Below are positions 8,709-16,772 of a stretch of DNA of 64,000 nt, piece after piece. Positions within the stretch are counted from its first letter, which is position 1, and each line of letters begins with the position of its first letter. The translations under genes were made by a program, and so were the position numbers. This DNA is from an uncultured Lachnospiraceae bacterium (GTDB taxonomy: Bacteria > Bacillota > Clostridia > Lachnospirales > Lachnospiraceae). The DNA lies in the NCBI GenBank assembly GCA_900544445.1, contig UQVK01000001.1, positions 47,489-111,488 on the forward strand. Reading direction: 5' to 3'. The notes under the pieces are model-generated. The model was not told the DNA's origin. It was given only the letters and a program-made list of their open reading frames with translations, and did no database searches.

Positions 8709-10918
8709 ACCAAAGTGGGGCGGGCATCCGCTCCGCTTTTTCTGTATTCGTTTGGAGTCATTCCATAAAATTTCTTGAAAAAACGGATATAGCTTCTTAC
8801 ATCATTATAGCCGACGGATTCACTGATCCGGTTCACCGTTTCCGTACTGCCTGCCAAAAGCTCAAGAGAACGGGAAATACGGTAATAATTCAGGTATTCT
8901 GACAATGTTTTTTCTGTGGCCATTTTGAATACTTTATTCAGATAAACAGAGCTGACTCCCACATGTGCCGCAATCTGCGGTATGGAAAGAGGTTCCGAGT
9001 AATGCAGCTCCAGGTACTGTACTGCCTTGCGCACATAGGCATGAGAATCATTTGACATCTTCGGGCTGCTGTTCGTAAGGCATGCAAGGCAGGACCACAG
9101 GATATTGTCGCACTCCTGGATGGTCTGCGCAGAATCGGTTTTTTGAATAAATTCATTCAGCATGCTTTCTTTTACGGTGATGTCCAGTTTCAGCAGACTG
9201 GTAAAAACAGAGTACAGAACGATGGAGGTAAACTTTTTTGCCTCTGCAAGCGAAGCAGCCTTAGACAGACATTCCGTGGAAAAACGGTCTGCGTGTTTCT
9301 TTAGCTGGGAGGAATCATGGGCGAGAATACAGTGGACAAGCTGCTCTGGAAGGCCTGGATCAATGCTGGGAGCAAATTCCTTCTGTACTTCAAAGGTAAC
9401 GTTTTCCGTTCCGCACGACATAAGAAGAAAATTCTGTTCTGCAAGCAGTTTCGCCTGATGGAGCCGGTCAGGCCCGGAAGAACAGAGGACAACGGAAAAG
9501 AGAAGCTGCAGCGAGGAATGGAAAGTGGAATGCATCTTCAGAAGTTCACATCGTCTTTTCAACTCTGACTGGAGCTTTTCTCCGGAGTCCGTATTCAAAA
9601 TTACAGCAATCTCACCGATATCAGTATTCAGCGCATAACATGCACCGAGAATGGAAAAGGAGCTGACTGCGTTTGCGCACAGCATCTGCCCGATCTGTTT
9701 TTGCTCAGCGTCGTCCGTAAGGTCGGAAAGGCCGGGGACAAAAATCAGGATGAGACAGAAATCGGAATGAGGAAACCGGATTCCGCTTCTGGTATATTCC
9801 TCCGGAAGCTGGTCGGGCTCAATTCGCCCGTCAAGCAGATCATGCAGCAGCAGATCGCGGATAAGCTGCTGATTTTGCAGGGTAACGGAACGGGCGTGAC
9901 TGAGCTGTGTGGATATGCGTTCAAATTCGGTATCCAGAAGCGTAAATTCGTCCGAGCCTCTTTTGGAAGATTTTGTATAGGGGCTTGCCCCAAGTTTCTC
10001 CATTAACGCGTCTACCGGCCTGATCATATGCGCGGCATAGAAGACGGAAACGAGGAAGGAGAGAAAGAGAACAGCGGGATAAAGCACGGGGGATGGTAAA
10101 ACAGGAAGCAGATAGTTAAACTGATCCTTCCAGGTGAGATAGAAGGAGCAGCGCACATCGTCTTCAGCATTGGATGAATAAGCGATTCCTTCGTGCAATA
10201 TTTCGTCTTCACCGGAAGAGCTCCAGAGAAGCTGATCCTGAAAATAGACAGCGGAAAGCCAGGGGCTTTCAGAAGCCTCTTCTTCACACATCTCCTGCAG
10301 GTCAGCCAGGGAAAAGGAAATGACGATGTATCCTCTGGCCCGGGATTCATAAATGGGAAGGCGCCGGATGTAGGTCAGAAGAGGGACTTCCCTGCGCCCT
10401 TCATAATATCGAAGATTGGCGGTAGAAAAAAACCACATACTGTCTGTTTCCATGGAAGAAACCGTTTGGATAAGTTCCTTATTGTAATAATCCGTTTCGT
10501 AATAAATGCCGCTGTTCGTATCATAAATACGGCCGGAACGATAAAAAAAGAGAGCGATATTTTCGTATTCATAAAGGTCGGAAAAGGTGGAAACATCATC
10601 AATCATCTGGGAAAGCTGGTCAATACTTGGACTGGAATTCTTCAAAACCAGATCCACGGAGGGCATGGAACCGATCAAAACAGAACTGCTTTTCATGCTG
10701 TTAATGATATCCTGAATGGAAGAAGCGGCATGATTGGCGTGGGTTTCCAGGTTTTCCTTCAGCACAAACAGATTCCGTGTACAGAACAGAACGCAGATAA
10801 TCACATATACGGTGGTCAGGCCCGAAGCCGTCAGCAGAAAGGAAGTGCGAAAGTGGCGGGATTTCAAAATGTTTTTGAACTTCAGGGAAGGGAATAGATG
10901 AATTTTGAATAAAAACAC
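8705..10918 (-). CDS. AraC-family regulator with membrane-bound sensor domain
   Basis: This 737-aa protein joins an extracellular sensor to a DNA-binding domain. TM1 lies at about residues 26-46, an extracellular Cache-like region at 47-275, and TM2 at about 277-297 ending in 'AAHMIRPVDALMEKL'. A cytoplasmic linker follows, and two AraC-type HTH motifs occupy about 625-730 ('LSIPQIAAHVGVSSVYLNKV', 'ISESVGYNDVRSYIRFFKK', 'MTPNEYRK'). This architecture usually controls an adjacent oligosaccharide ABC importer, and here the gene is divergent from one. The start is GTG after AGAGG. The stop overlaps the end of the ATPase gene by 4 nt. Confidence 0.9.
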   Translation of the reverse strand: MFLFKIHLFPSLKFKNILKSRHFRTSFLLTASGLTTVYVIICVLFCTRNLFVLKENLETHANHAASSIQDIINSMKSSSVLIGSMPSVDLVLKNSSPSIDQLSQMIDDVSTFSDLYEYENIALFFYRSGRIYDTNSGIYYETDYYNKELIQTVSSMETDSMWFFSTANLRYYEGRREVPLLTYIRRLPIYESRARGYIVISFSLADLQEMCEEEASESPWLSAVYFQDQLLWSSSGEDEILHEGIAYSSNAEDDVRCSFYLTWKDQFNYLLPVLPSPVLYPAVLFLSFLVSVFYAAHMIRPVDALMEKLGASPYTKSSKRGSDEFTLLDTEFERISTQLSHARSVTLQNQQLIRDLLLHDLLDGRIEPDQLPEEYTRSGIRFPHSDFCLILIFVPGLSDLTDDAEQKQIGQMLCANAVSSFSILGACYALNTDIGEIAVILNTDSGEKLQSELKRRCELLKMHSTFHSSLQLLFSVVLCSSGPDRLHQAKLLAEQNFLLMSCGTENVTFEVQKEFAPSIDPGLPEQLVHCILAHDSSQLKKHADRFSTECLSKAASLAEAKKFTSIVLYSVFTSLLKLDITVKESMLNEFIQKTDSAQTIQECDNILWSCLACLTNSSPKMSNDSHAYVRKAVQYLELHYSEPLSIPQIAAHVGVSSVYLNKVFKMATEKTLSEYLNYYRISRSLELLAGSTETVNRISESVGYNDVRSYIRFFKKFYGMTPNEYRKSGADARPTLV

Positions 10919-10959
10919 GATTCAACCTCTTTTTGTAATCGAATTTAAAGCATAATGAC

Positions 10960-10979
10960 CAATTATCAAACAATTATCA
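10960..10979. repeat. 9-nt direct repeat, operator-like
   Basis: CAATTATCA occurs at 10960-10968 and 10971-10979, spaced by 2 nt (11-nt period, about one helical turn). It lies just downstream of the predicted start of the AraC-type transcript. Tandem half-sites of this sort suit AraC-type proteins, so autoregulation is possible. Confidence 0.4.
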
Positions 10980-10986
10980 CTCCTTC

Positions 10987-11014
10987 ATTATATCTGATTA
11001 TTCAAAAAAGTCAA
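10987..11014 (-). promoter_or_regulatory. Promoter of the AraC-type gene
   Basis: On the minus strand: TTGACT, a 16-nt spacer, then TATAAT. Confidence 0.65.
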
Positions 11015-11097
11015 TTTTATTACATTAAAAATATGCAAAATGCACATCAAAAATCAAAACAGGAGGACAGGATATTATCTCATTTCTTCAAACACTC

Positions 11098-11146
11098 ATA
11101 GCAAAAATCAAACAAAATGAAGAAAATGTGGTTTGATTTTTGCTAT
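11098..11146. repeat. Perfect 16-bp AT-rich inverted repeat
   Basis: ATAGCAAAAATCAAAC (11098-11113) is exactly complementary to 11131-11146, with a 17-nt centre. It lies between the AraC-type gene promoter and the ABC operon promoter. It could be an operator or a transcript-end hairpin; it is not GC-rich enough for a typical terminator. Confidence 0.6.
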
Positions 11147-11214
11147 TTTCATGAAAAATGGGTATTATTTACAATTTCTGAAAGGGAAAAATGAAATTGG
11201 TTTAAATTTTGCGT

Positions 11215-11242
11215 TTTGCATAAAATTTTCAGGCTGTATAAT
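11215..11242 (+). promoter_or_regulatory. Probable promoter of the ABC transporter-sulfatase operon
   Basis: TTTGCA, a 16-nt spacer, then TATAAT, about 90 nt before the first permease gene. The weak -35 fits activation by the divergent AraC-type protein (inference). Confidence 0.5.
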
Positions 11243-11332
11243 GAAAATAGATTTAAAAATGTACAAAAAAGTATTTGGAATTGAATTAAAGAAACATAAA
11301 ATGCACAATAACAGGAAAGAGGGTGAAAGAGA

Positions 11333-12286
11333 ATGCTGGGGAAAGCAAAAGCAAAAAGTAAAAACGACAGGAAGGAAGGGGTGAAAGGCTTAACCAAATA
11401 TTTATGGAAGCATAAGTACATGTATCTCATGCTTGTGCCGGCCATTGTTTACTATGTGATATTCTGTTATGTTCCCATGTATGGAGCTTCAATCGCATTT
11501 AAGGATTTTAATCCGATGCAGGGGATCATGAAAAGCCCATGGGTCGGATTCGATGTGTTTGAGCAGCTCTTTGGAATGAGCAAATTTTATTCCGTATTCT
11601 GGAATACCATAAGAATCAGTTTAATTCGTCTGATTTTCGGATTCCCATTTCCGATTATCGTCGCGCTTATGCTGAATGAATTAAGATGGAACCGGGTAAA
11701 ACGGGTGATTCAGACGGCCATCTATATTCCAAACTTTATTTCATGGGTTGTTTTGGGCGGTATTATGACCAGCCTGCTGTCCATGGATTCAGGTATCGTG
11801 AACGGAATCATTAAAATGCTTGGATTCCAGCCGATTGGATTTTTGACGGATGAAAGATACTTTGTGCCGACGATGGTAGTTTCCATGATCTGGAAGACGT
11901 TTGGATGGAATACGATTATTTACCTGGCGGCAATGACGGGAATTGATCCACAGCTGTATGAAGCTGCTACGGTGGATGGGGCAAACCGGTGGCAGAGGCT
12001 TCTTCATATTACACTTCCCTGCATCCGTTCCACAATCATTGTGGTACTTATTACACGTATCGGCAGTCTGATGCAGGCAGGATTTGAACAGATCTTCGTA
12101 TTATATCATCCGGGAGTATATGGAACCGCCGATATCATAGACACTTATGTATATCGTATGGGTCTGCAGGAAGGAAAGTTTGAACTCGCATCCGCAGTCG
12201 GTCTGTTTAAGTCGGTGGTAAATTTCATTCTGGTGGTAATTGCAAATAAGACAGCCAGGATGATGGGAGAGGAGGGAATCTACTAA
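11333..12286 (+). CDS. CUT1 sugar ABC transporter permease, LplB-like
   Basis: This 317-aa inner-membrane permease has about six transmembrane helices starting at 'YMYLMLVPAIVYYVIFCYVP'. 'YGASIAFKDFNP' is typical of the LplB/polysaccharide subgroup. The cytoplasmic EAA loop reads 'EAATVDGANRWQRLLHITLP' (about residues 205-224) and contacts the ATPase. With the next two genes it forms an importer for oligosaccharides. No ATPase gene is present, as is common where a shared MsmX-type ATPase serves several importers. RBS-like GAAAGAG precedes the ATG. Confidence 0.9.
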   Translation: MLGKAKAKSKNDRKEGVKGLTKYLWKHKYMYLMLVPAIVYYVIFCYVPMYGASIAFKDFNPMQGIMKSPWVGFDVFEQLFGMSKFYSVFWNTIRISLIRLIFGFPFPIIVALMLNELRWNRVKRVIQTAIYIPNFISWVVLGGIMTSLLSMDSGIVNGIIKMLGFQPIGFLTDERYFVPTMVVSMIWKTFGWNTIIYLAAMTGIDPQLYEAATVDGANRWQRLLHITLPCIRSTIIVVLITRIGSLMQAGFEQIFVLYHPGVYGTADIIDTYVYRMGLQEGKFELASAVGLFKSVVNFILVVIANKTARMMGEEGIY

Positions 12287-13189
12287 ATGAAGATGACCTT
12301 AAAGAAAAAAGGACAGGAAGGCCATGTCAATCATTCCCTTGGAAGCAGGATTTTCGAAGCGGTTAATCTGTTGCTGCTGATCCTGCTGGGAATCACAACC
12401 CTGTATCCTTTCTGGGACTGCCTGGTGGTGTCGATGTCTTCGTTGAAAAGCTACCTCTCTACCAGTATTCATCTCTGGCCAAGCGAGTGGTCGTTTGAAG
12501 GCTACGCCTATATGCTGGGAAACGAATCCCTTTGGACATCCTATGCGAACAGCATTTTTATAACGGTGGCTGGGACCCTGATCAACATGCTGATCACAAT
12601 CATGGCAGCCTACGTCCTTTCCAAACAGGAACTGAAAGGACACAGGATCCTGATGTTCCTGGCGGTTTTCACCATGATGTTCACAGGAGGAATAATTCCT
12701 ACCTATATTGTGATAAAGGATCTGGGGTTGATGAACAGTCTTTGGTCGATGATTCTTCCTTCCGCAATCAATACCTATAACCTGATCATTCTCAGAAACT
12801 TTTTTGCGGAGCTGCCGACAGAACTGGAAGAGGCGGCTCTGCTGGACGGTTGTACGGAGGTTGGAGTGCTGTTCCGGATAATGTTGCCCATTTCCAAGCC
12901 TGCTGTGACAACGATAGCGTTGTTCTATGCGGTTGACCACTGGAACGATTTCTTTTCCGCGATCATGTATATCAACAGCCGGGAAAAATGGCCGTTGCAG
13001 CTGTTCCTGCGTTCCATGCTGTTTGAGAGCGATGCGGCATATTCCAGTGGAGGAGAGAGCCTGTTTCTGCTGGGACAGCCAATGAAGATGGCGGCCGTCA
13101 TGCTGGCCATCATACCGATTATGTGTGCTTACCCTTTCTTCCAGAAGTATTTTACAAAAGGCATATTGACTGGAGCGGTTAAGGGTTGA
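12287..13189 (+). CDS. CUT1 sugar ABC transporter permease, YtcP-like
   Basis: The second permease (300 aa) begins immediately after the stop codon of the first, so translation is probably coupled. Six helices are visible. The EAA loop reads 'ELEEAALLDGCTEVGVLFRI' (about residues 183-202), and the C-terminus is the family's 'YPFFQKYFTKGILTGAVKG'. It pairs with the LplB-like subunit to form the membrane channel. Confidence 0.9.
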   Translation: MKMTLKKKGQEGHVNHSLGSRIFEAVNLLLLILLGITTLYPFWDCLVVSMSSLKSYLSTSIHLWPSEWSFEGYAYMLGNESLWTSYANSIFITVAGTLINMLITIMAAYVLSKQELKGHRILMFLAVFTMMFTGGIIPTYIVIKDLGLMNSLWSMILPSAINTYNLIILRNFFAELPTELEEAALLDGCTEVGVLFRIMLPISKPAVTTIALFYAVDHWNDFFSAIMYINSREKWPLQLFLRSMLFESDAAYSSGGESLFLLGQPMKMAAVMLAIIPIMCAYPFFQKYFTKGILTGAVKG

Positions 13190-13246
13190 TATTTTTGAAA
13201 AAGGTTAACTTATCAATTCATACTAAAAAGAACAGGGGGCTATTTT

Positions 13247-14815
13247 ATGAAAGCAAAAAAAGTGACAGGATTGTTGTTGGCGTTTGCAATGGCTTTTTCC
13301 ATGACCGCGTGCGGTAATTCCACTTCAACCTCTGCGGATTCCGCAGAATCATCCGGCTCAGGGGAAGAAGCGGCTCAGGATCAGGCGGACAGTTCGGAAA
13401 GGGTTCCGATCAGATGGCTTACTACGGGCGATACGGCTGCTGAGGTTATCGAGGATGGAGACCGCATTATCGAAGAGATTAACAATAGGCTTGGGATCGA
13501 TCTGACGGTGGAAATCGTACCGGAAGGGAATACGGAAAAGGTTAATGTAGCCATGGCATCGGGAGATTTCCCGGATATTGTAACCGGAGCGTACGGAACG
13601 AGCGCGACACAGCAGTGGATTGACGACGGAATGGTAATCTCTCTCAACGATTATATGGACAGCAGCCCGGATATAACGGCATGGCTCGAGGATTATGAAT
13701 GGTCGGCTCAGGACGGCAACTATTATGGACTGCCCTTTATTACGCAGTATGAGACTGCCAATTCCCTCGTCATTATGAGACAGGACTGGCTGGACAATCT
13801 GGGGCTTTCCTATCCGGAAACGCTGGATGAGATAAAGGAGGTATTGAACGCATTTACCTTCAATGATCCGGATGGAAACGGTCAGGACGATACGTTTGGT
13901 TATACCGCTCAGAAGCTGACAGATTCATCATCGACTCCATTTGACTGGGTATTTTTTGCCTATGGACTGGAATATGCAGATTATACACTGGATGAGGATG
14001 GAAATATTATTGCCTGGTTTGAGGATGATTCCTTTGTTCCGGCCATGCAGTACATTAAGGAACTCTGGGACAGCGGTGTGATCGATCCAGAACTGATGTT
14101 AAATGACAGCACGAAAAAGGAAGAAAAATTCTATCAGGGAAAGAGCGGTTCCATGCTGGCGCCTTTGTTCCGTCATGTGAGCAGACATGAAAGCAGCGTA
14201 CAGGAACTGTATCCCGAAGCAACGATCAGTTACGGACTGCCTCCGAAGGGGCCTGATGGAGCGAGCGGACTGAACAGACAGGGAAAGAGCGGAATGTTCA
14301 CCTGTATAACAACGGCCTGTGAAAATCCGGACAAGGCGGCGGAATTCCTGAATTTCATGGTTTCCGAGGAAGGAAATAATCTGCTCAGACTTGGAATCGA
14401 GGGAATCCATTATACGATGGATGGCGATACGGTAGTGTTTAATGAAGAAGAGAGAGCCAAAGACGCCTTTTCACCTGACGGATGGGCACATGCGCTGGCA
14501 TGGGGATCCTTCTACTGGCCGCTGGAGAGCGGATATCTGCCGGATACTGAGCCGAACAGAGAAAGGGCTCTGGAGACGGTGGAACTGGCCTCTGAGTGTC
14601 AGATACCGAATCTGATTAAACAGAAAACTGCGGTGGAAATTGAGAATGCTTCTGTGGCCGGAGATGTGTTTACACAGTATTTCTCCGATATGCTGCAGGG
14701 AAAGATCGGCATTGAGGAAGGCGCACAAAAGCTGAGTGAAGAGTGGAGAGCGCAGGGAGGACAGGAGATCATCGATTCCGTGACAGAGGTCTATCAGACA
14801 CAGTCTGCGCAGTAA
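13247..14815 (+). CDS. Extracellular sugar-binding lipoprotein of the ABC importer
   Basis: The 522-aa product has a lipoprotein signal peptide with lipobox 'SMTAC' (Cys about residue 22), then a Ser/Gly/Glu-rich linker typical of surface lipoproteins. The mature part is a family 1 solute-binding fold, with 'VNVAMASGDFPDIVTG', 'YYGLPFITQYE', 'RQDWLDNLGL' and 'DPDGNGQDDTFGY' (a Ca-loop-like Asp/Asn motif). It presumably delivers an oligosaccharide to the two permeases. The neighbouring sulfatases suggest the sugar may be sulfated; that is inference. Confidence 0.9.
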   Translation: MKAKKVTGLLLAFAMAFSMTACGNSTSTSADSAESSGSGEEAAQDQADSSERVPIRWLTTGDTAAEVIEDGDRIIEEINNRLGIDLTVEIVPEGNTEKVNVAMASGDFPDIVTGAYGTSATQQWIDDGMVISLNDYMDSSPDITAWLEDYEWSAQDGNYYGLPFITQYETANSLVIMRQDWLDNLGLSYPETLDEIKEVLNAFTFNDPDGNGQDDTFGYTAQKLTDSSSTPFDWVFFAYGLEYADYTLDEDGNIIAWFEDDSFVPAMQYIKELWDSGVIDPELMLNDSTKKEEKFYQGKSGSMLAPLFRHVSRHESSVQELYPEATISYGLPPKGPDGASGLNRQGKSGMFTCITTACENPDKAAEFLNFMVSEEGNNLLRLGIEGIHYTMDGDTVVFNEEERAKDAFSPDGWAHALAWGSFYWPLESGYLPDTEPNRERALETVELASECQIPNLIKQKTAVEIENASVAGDVFTQYFSDMLQGKIGIEEGAQKLSEEWRAQGGQEIIDSVTEVYQTQSAQ

Positions 14816-14840
14816 AAGAATCAACTGTGCTGAAGTGTGA

Positions 14841-14874
14841 AGGAAAGGCGGGAAGGTGTATTCCCGCCTTTCCT
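14841..14874 (+). promoter_or_regulatory. Perfect 14-bp hairpin between binding protein and sulfatase genes
   Basis: AGGAAAGGCGGGAA (14841-14854), a 6-nt loop, then the exact complement. No T run follows, so it is probably not a terminator. Such a hairpin after a binding-protein gene often stabilises that part of the message. Confidence 0.6.
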
Positions 14875-14920
14875 GATAAAATGGAGCGGGGAATGCTCCG
14901 GTATGGAGGAAACTGTGAAA

Positions 14921-16399
14921 ATGGAGAAAAAACCAGATATCATTTTTATCCTTACGGACGACCAGGGAGCATGGGCCATGCATTGTGCAGGAACACCGGA
15001 ACTTTACACACCGAACCTGGATCGAATCGCCTCGAATGGAATGAGGTTTGAAAATTTTTTCTGCGCCTCTCCTGTCTGTTCGCCGGCGAGGGCGTCGCTG
15101 CTGACCGGAAAAATGCCGTCCTCACATGGAGTACATGACTGGATTAGAAGCGGAAACGTGGACAGAGAAAAGTTTGCCGAACAGGGCAGGGAGAATCCTT
15201 ATGGAACCGGATATGACATGGAAGAGAAGCCCATTGGCTATCTGGATGAACAAATCGCCTACACGGATCTTCTGGCAAAGAATGGTTATCAGTGCGCGCT
15301 TGCGGGTAAATGGCATCTGGGGGACAGCGTGAGAATGCAGCATGGCTTTTCCAGATGGTATACGCTGGGACTGGGAGGCTGCTGTTATTACCATCCGGAT
15401 ATTGTCGAAGACGGTCAGATACAGGTACAACACGGGAAATATGTGACGGAACTGATCACGGATAAGGCGCTGGAATGGCTGGATGAATTCCTGGAAAAGG
15501 ACGACCCGTTCTATCTGTCCGTACATTATACGGCGCCGCATTCTCCATGGGGAGAGGAGCAGCATCCGAAAAAATGGATCGATTATTACAGGGACTGTGC
15601 CTTTGAGAGCATTCCGGATATTCCGGATCATCCTGATATGACGACTGGACCGGTGTATGGAACGAAGAAAAGAAGAGAAAATCTGATCGGCTATTTTGCG
15701 GCGATCAGCGCGATGGATGAACAGGTGGGGCGTATTTTAGACCGACTGGAAGGATCCGGTAGAGCACAGGATGTGCTTCTTATCTTTGCGGCGGACAATG
15801 GCATGAGCATGGGGCAGCACGGGATATGGGGAAAGGGAAACGGAACTTTCCCGATGAATATGTATGATACGGCAGTAAAAGTGCCGTTTCTCGCCACCTG
15901 GCTCGGACATATACGGGAAGGAAGCGTCTGTGAGGAACTGATCAGTGCCTATGATCTGTTTCCGACGCTGATGAGCCTTGCCGGAATCGATTACAGCAGC
16001 GCCGGAGATTTGTGCGGCCATAGCTTTGCGGATATTCTGTGTGGAACAGAGAGCGGTGAAACAGAGAAGACAAATGAGGGAATTGTGGTCTATGACGAGT
16101 ATGGACCGGTACGGATGATACGAACGAAAGAATGGAAGTATGTTCACCGGTATCCATATGGGAAAAATGAACTTTATGATCTGAAGGAGGATCCGCAGGA
16201 AGAGAATAACCTGTATGGGCAGGAGCGATACGAAGAGGTGATTCTTGATTTGCGAAAACGTCTGGAAGGATGGTTTGCCCGATATGCAGATGCAGATCTG
16301 GACGGCGTGAGACAGGCGGTCACCGGAGCGGGACAGTTGGGACCGGCGGGAAAGAGAGCCGGGCGAGTGGAAATTTACGCGCCGGTTGAACTGATCTGA
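14921..16399 (+). CDS. Cys-type sulfatase
   Basis: This type I sulfatase has about 492 aa. The metal-site 'LTDDQG' lies at residues 11-16. The active-site motif 'CSPARASLLTG' starts at C53, the Cys that must be converted to formylglycine. Also seen are 'AGKWHLGD' (about 130), 'YTAPHSPW' and 'FAADNGMSMGQHGIWGKGN'. No signal peptide is visible, which suggests a cytoplasmic enzyme acting on imported sulfated sugars. ATG 14921 lies 11 nt after GGAGG; ATG 14903 and an upstream extension to 14837 are less likely. No sulfatase-maturing enzyme is in the window. Confidence 0.9.
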   Translation: MEKKPDIIFILTDDQGAWAMHCAGTPELYTPNLDRIASNGMRFENFFCASPVCSPARASLLTGKMPSSHGVHDWIRSGNVDREKFAEQGRENPYGTGYDMEEKPIGYLDEQIAYTDLLAKNGYQCALAGKWHLGDSVRMQHGFSRWYTLGLGGCCYYHPDIVEDGQIQVQHGKYVTELITDKALEWLDEFLEKDDPFYLSVHYTAPHSPWGEEQHPKKWIDYYRDCAFESIPDIPDHPDMTTGPVYGTKKRRENLIGYFAAISAMDEQVGRILDRLEGSGRAQDVLLIFAADNGMSMGQHGIWGKGNGTFPMNMYDTAVKVPFLATWLGHIREGSVCEELISAYDLFPTLMSLAGIDYSSAGDLCGHSFADILCGTESGETEKTNEGIVVYDEYGPVRMIRTKEWKYVHRYPYGKNELYDLKEDPQEENNLYGQERYEEVILDLRKRLEGWFARYADADLDGVRQAVTGAGQLGPAGKRAGRVEIYAPVELI

Positions 16400-16424
16400 G
16401 CGAGGAGGTTCAGGCGAAAGCTGC

Positions 16425-16468
16425 AAGACAGAAAAACCTCCGCAGAAGCGGAGGTTTTTCTGTCTTAT
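16425..16468 (+). terminator. Intrinsic terminator after sulfatase 1
   Basis: A perfect 19-bp stem (16425-16443 with 16448-16466, 4-nt loop) has the arm CGGAGGTTTTTCTG providing the U tract. It ends the importer-sulfatase operon. Confidence 0.85.
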
Positions 16469-16590
16469 GAGGGGGGAGATAGTGTAACAATAGGTGTTGT
16501 TCATCTATCTGTTATTTATGATACAGGGAAAATGTGTCAGGAATGTGTCCGATTTCCAAAAAACCTATAAAATTTCTGAAGGAATTCTTT
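16462..16590. repeat. Sulfatase-downstream repeat, copy 1
   Basis: This stretch of about 129 nt begins 'GTCTTATGAGGGGGGAGATA' and is closely matched by 18227-18359 in the same orientation, with few substitutions and a 4-nt gap. Each copy starts at the distal arm of the terminator behind a sulfatase gene. No ORF is conserved in it. Between this copy and the next gene lie only a promoter and unremarkable sequence. Confidence 0.75.
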
Positions 16591-16654
16591 AAAAAAGGAA
16601 AAAAGATTCTGATCTGCCTGGTCTGTAACCGGCAGGTAAAGGAACGAAAAGGGA

Positions 16655-16683
16655 TTGACTGCATTCTCGAAGGCGGATAAGAT
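16655..16683 (+). promoter_or_regulatory. Probable promoter of sulfatase 2
   Basis: TTGACT, a 17-nt spacer, then TAAGAT, about 90 nt before the start codon. It gives the second sulfatase its own transcript behind the strong upstream terminator. Confidence 0.5.
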
Positions 16684-16772
16684 GAGCGTAAGACCGAAAT
16701 GCGGATTCCGGAGTGGATTCCACACTTTCCTTTACCGGTGTATACTGATCTGAAAATCAAGGAGGAAATCTG

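Larger units (their letters stand above)
10919..11332. other. Divergent control region of the glycan locus
   Basis: This AT-rich stretch of 414 nt has no gene. It holds the AraC-type gene promoter, a 9-nt direct repeat, a perfect 16-bp inverted repeat and the probable ABC operon promoter. The base composition differs sharply from the flanking genes. Confidence 0.7.
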
